Positions 4,856 to 6,785 of a stretch of 6,785 nt of DNA are shown one piece after another. The notes under the pieces were generated by a model. That model searched no databases. It had not been told where the DNA came from and saw nothing but the letters and a program-made list of their open reading frames with translations. Each line of letters begins with the position of its first letter. Position 1 is the stretch's first letter. The stretch lies in NCBI GenBank assembly GCA_021779635.1, contig JAJYAH010000295.1, positions 1,331-8,115 of the forward strand, written 5' to 3'. A program made the translations under genes and the position numbers. The DNA is from Pseudomonadota bacterium. Lineage in GTDB: Bacteria; Pseudomonadota; Alphaproteobacteria; Rhizobiales; Xanthobacteraceae.

Positions 4856-6411
4856 GCGAGGTGCCGCAGCTCACCGGCGGCGCGCGCGATCACGCTGTCC
4901 CAATCACCGAAAGCCGGCTGCCGCAGCAGCCTGGCGCCCGGATACCAGGGACTGACGTCAAGATTCCGCATCCAGCGAAAATCCGCCGCATGGGGCAGCA
5001 GGATCATGACCGGCTTCCCCAGCGCGCCGGCCAGATGCGCAACCGCCGTATCGACGGAGACGACGATATCGAGCAACGAGATGATGGCCGCGGTGTCGGC
5101 GAAATCGCGCAGCTCGCCGCCGAGATGAACCAGGTTCGGTAGATCGCGCAAGGCTTCGCGATCCGCCTCGCGCAGGTCGCGCTGCAGGCTGAAGCACCGG
5201 ACTTGCGGATCTTCAAACAATGCGGACAGGCGCGGCAGCGCGATCGACCGGTTGCTGTCGTTCTTGTGCGACGACTGGCCGGACCAGACAAATCCGGCGC
5301 GCAGGCGCCCCGGCGGCAGGCGATCGCGCCAATACGCCTGCCGCTCCGCAGAGGCGGCGAGATATGGAACGGCAGCGGGGATCGTTCCGGGCTGCGTTCC
5401 GAACGCCAGCGGAAGACTGAGCAAGGGACAATGCAGGTCGAATACCGGAAGCGGCTCGCCCGCAGCCTTAACTGTGACGTCCTTGAGCATGACATTTTCG
5501 GACAACAGCGGCTGCAACTCCGGCTGAACCTCGCAGATCACCTTGGCGCCACGGCCGGCCAGTAACGGCGCATAGCGGATGAACTGAATGGTGTCGCCAA
5601 ATCCCTGTTCGGCGTGCAGCAGAATGGTCCTGCCGGAGATCGGCGCGTCGCCCAGCCACAGCGGTGCTTTCGGCTGCGGGCGCTGCCGGGCAAATGCGCC
5701 GGTTTTCCAGCGCCATTCATAGGCCTTCCAGCCGGCATCGAAATCGCCCATCGAAAGCTGGGTCATCGCGGCTTCGAAATGAGCCTCGGCAAATTCCGGC
5801 GCAGCCGCCAGCGCCGCCCTGAAGTCCGCGAGCGCCTCAACCGGCCGGTTAAGGCGGCGAAACGTGTGACCGCGATTGGTCAGGATCTGCGGATGGCCGG
5901 GCAACGCCGCCAGCGCGGCGTCGTAGCTCGCCATCGCCTCCACCGGTTGGTTCAATCGCAGAAGCGCATTGCCCCGGTTGACGAGAGCGCCGGCGTGGCC
6001 CGGCGCGAGCGCCAGTACCCGGTCGTAATTCGACAGCGCGTCGTCGACGTTATCGAGCGCCAGACAGGCGTTGCCGAGATTGTAGAGAATTTCCGGATGA
6101 TCCGGCGCCAGGTCCAGCGCACAGCGATAGCTCGAGATGGCTTCGTCGTAACGTCCGCTCGCATGAAGCGCCAGCCCGAAATTCGACAGCGCATCGGCGG
6201 AATTGGAATTGACCTTGAGCGCCCGCGCAAGGAAGCGGAGCGCCTCGACCATGCGATGGCGCTCGAAGTGAAGCATTCCGAGCAGGTGCAGCGCATCGAA
6301 GTCATCGGGCCGATACGCCAGGATTCCGGTACACAGCTTTTCCGCCCGGTCGAACTCGCGTTGCTGAAAGGAATGATGAGCCTGCCGCTGCAAGCGAGAC
6401 AGGTTCGGCAT
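4840..6411 (-). CDS. TPR protein with GT-B (GT9/GT41-like) glycosyltransferase domain, FlmG-like
   Basis: From ATG at 6411 the product has 523 residues. Residues about 5-211 are roughly six 34-residue tetratricopeptide repeats with the usual spaced G/A/Y and P positions, such as NLGNACLALDNVDDALSNYDRVLALAP at 111-137 in two pieces. Residues about 257-523 form a GT-B half like LPS heptosyltransferases and O-GlcNAc transferase: QGFGDTIQFIRYAPLL at 269-284, GFVWSGQSSHKNDSNRS at 373-389, then SVDTAVAHLAGALGKP at 452-467 and a DFRWM/SPWYP end. No signal peptide or membrane helix is seen. This architecture matches Caulobacter FlmG, whose TPRs bind flagellin and whose GT domain O-glycosylates it; a nearby flagellin supports a similar role, but orthology is unproven. 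The start is uncertain: the frame is open to GTG 6510 (556 residues), but the extra 33 codons use rare codons (ATA, CGA, GGG) and neither start has a well-spaced ribosome binding site. Confidence 0.85.
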   Translation of the reverse strand: MPNLSRLQRQAHHSFQQREFDRAEKLCTGILAYRPDDFDALHLLGMLHFERHRMVEALRFLARALKVNSNSADALSNFGLALHASGRYDEAISSYRCALDLAPDHPEILYNLGNACLALDNVDDALSNYDRVLALAPGHAGALVNRGNALLRLNQPVEAMASYDAALAALPGHPQILTNRGHTFRRLNRPVEALADFRAALAAAPEFAEAHFEAAMTQLSMGDFDAGWKAYEWRWKTGAFARQRPQPKAPLWLGDAPISGRTILLHAEQGFGDTIQFIRYAPLLAGRGAKVICEVQPELQPLLSENVMLKDVTVKAAGEPLPVFDLHCPLLSLPLAFGTQPGTIPAAVPYLAASAERQAYWRDRLPPGRLRAGFVWSGQSSHKNDSNRSIALPRLSALFEDPQVRCFSLQRDLREADREALRDLPNLVHLGGELRDFADTAAIISLLDIVVSVDTAVAHLAGALGKPVMILLPHAADFRWMRNLDVSPWYPGARLLRQPAFGDWDSVIARAAGELRHLALGFR

Positions 6412-6611
6412 CCCTCGCGATATCTTTTTCCAATTCGCCGACAACGGGGGGTCTTTCCGGGGAATCGCTTTCGAATCAACCAGCGCCCGCAAGCTAGCAT
6501 TTTCCGCCACACTCCGCCCGGCCGCATCGTCCTCCCGGCTTTAAGGTAGCTGACGTGCGCGCGGCCCAAAGCCGCCTTGACCGCCGCCTGGCGCGCCCAA
6601 GCCTGACCGAT

Positions 6612-6672
6612 TCCCGTTTCGGGATATTTCCGACATCTGGCTTGCAACACCGGGCGACGTCCCCGGCGGACG
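6612..6672. repeat. Two short hairpins upstream of the TPR gene
   Basis: TCCCG-TTT-CGGGA (6612-6624) and CGTCC-CCGGC-GGACG (6658-6672) are perfect 5-bp inverted repeats. Both would lie in the transcript leader if transcription starts near 6690. Neither is followed by a proper T run on the minus strand. Confidence 0.3.
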
Positions 6673-6686
6673 GGAATAAAGACATC

Positions 6687-6701
6687 GTTAAGATTATTAA
6701 C
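6687..6701. promoter_or_regulatory. GTTAA-N5-TTAAC inverted repeat upstream of the TPR gene
   Basis: This is a perfect 5-bp inverted repeat built from TTAA/TTAAC half sites, overlapping the candidate -10 region. CtrA boxes need 7 bp between TTAA halves, while this has 5, so it is not a consensus CtrA box. It could still be read as a degenerate or single half-site version, or as the operator of another regulator. Confidence 0.3.
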
Positions 6702-6785
6702 CCTATCGTCGCGATCTCCAGCAAGTACCACGTGCGTCGGCCGACAAGGCCATTTTGCTTTCGCGTGCGGTTGAGTCATTCGCGT

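Larger units (their letters stand above)
6412..6785. other. Upstream region of the TPR glycosyltransferase gene, no convincing gene
   Basis: Open frames cross this stretch on both strands, but none has family-like content or a good start; they continue as shadows of the TPR gene. It is more AT-rich around 6670-6705. It contains three inverted repeats (6612-6624, 6658-6672, 6687-6701) and a weak minus-strand promoter candidate, TTGCTG at 6724-6719 and a TTAAT-like -10 about 17 bp downstream. If the TPR gene starts at GTG 6510, the first 99 bp belong to it. Confidence 0.5.

Noticed and set aside
5614..6549. 311-codon plus-strand open frame antisense to the TPR gene
   Set aside because: Composition is Arg/Gln-heavy with no domain; antisense frames stay open in high-GC genes.
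5952..6779. 275-codon minus-strand open frame overlapping the TPR gene
   Set aside because: It is out of frame with the TPR gene, rich in Arg/Ser/Trp as expected for a GC-driven shadow, and contains no recognisable domain. The TPR frame has clear repeats over the same bases.
1..6785. RNA genes, CRISPR arrays, insertion sequences or prophage attachment sites
   Set aside because: No tRNA-like cloverleaf, spaced direct repeats, transposase-like frame or terminal repeats were recognised on reading both strands.

Overview
The window reads as chromosomal DNA of a high-GC alphaproteobacterium. FlbT is essentially restricted to that class, and the flagellin N-terminus and codon use resemble the Bradyrhizobium/Rhodopseudomonas group. 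The genus is inferred from remembered protein similarity, not from a search.

Layout. The left edge (1-441, minus) holds the first 147 codons of a flagellin that continues beyond the window. A 374-bp divergent intergenic region follows (442-815). It carries a perfect CtrA-type box next to a TATAAT hexamer, and a flagellin leader that can fold into an RNA hairpin. flbT, the flagellin-mRNA regulator, lies on the plus strand (816-1232) and converges on a four-gene minus-strand cluster (1269-6411). In transcription order the cluster encodes a TPR plus GT-B-like glycosyltransferase, a small GT-A-like glycosyltransferase, an ATP-grasp ligase, and a PLP-dependent aromatic-type amino acid decarboxylase. 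The last three are tightly coupled (TGA-G-ATG, then a GTGA overlap), so they are probably one operon. A 61-bp gap separates the first gene from the second. The right edge (6412-6785) has no convincing gene but holds three short inverted repeats, one with TTAA half sites.

How the genes may work together. The TPR+GT protein has the architecture of FlmG, the Caulobacter soluble flagellin O-glycosyltransferase, and the flagellin's visible variable region is very rich in Ser/Thr. The decarboxylase/ATP-grasp pair is the enzyme combination expected for making an amine and joining it by an amide bond to a carboxylate, as in MfnA/MfnD of methanofuran synthesis. The main hypothesis is a flagellin modification locus in which an amine- or amide-bearing group is built and attached to flagellin or its glycan. 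Family assignments are fairly secure; the joint pathway is inference. No RNA genes, insertion sequences, CRISPR arrays or attachment sites were seen.
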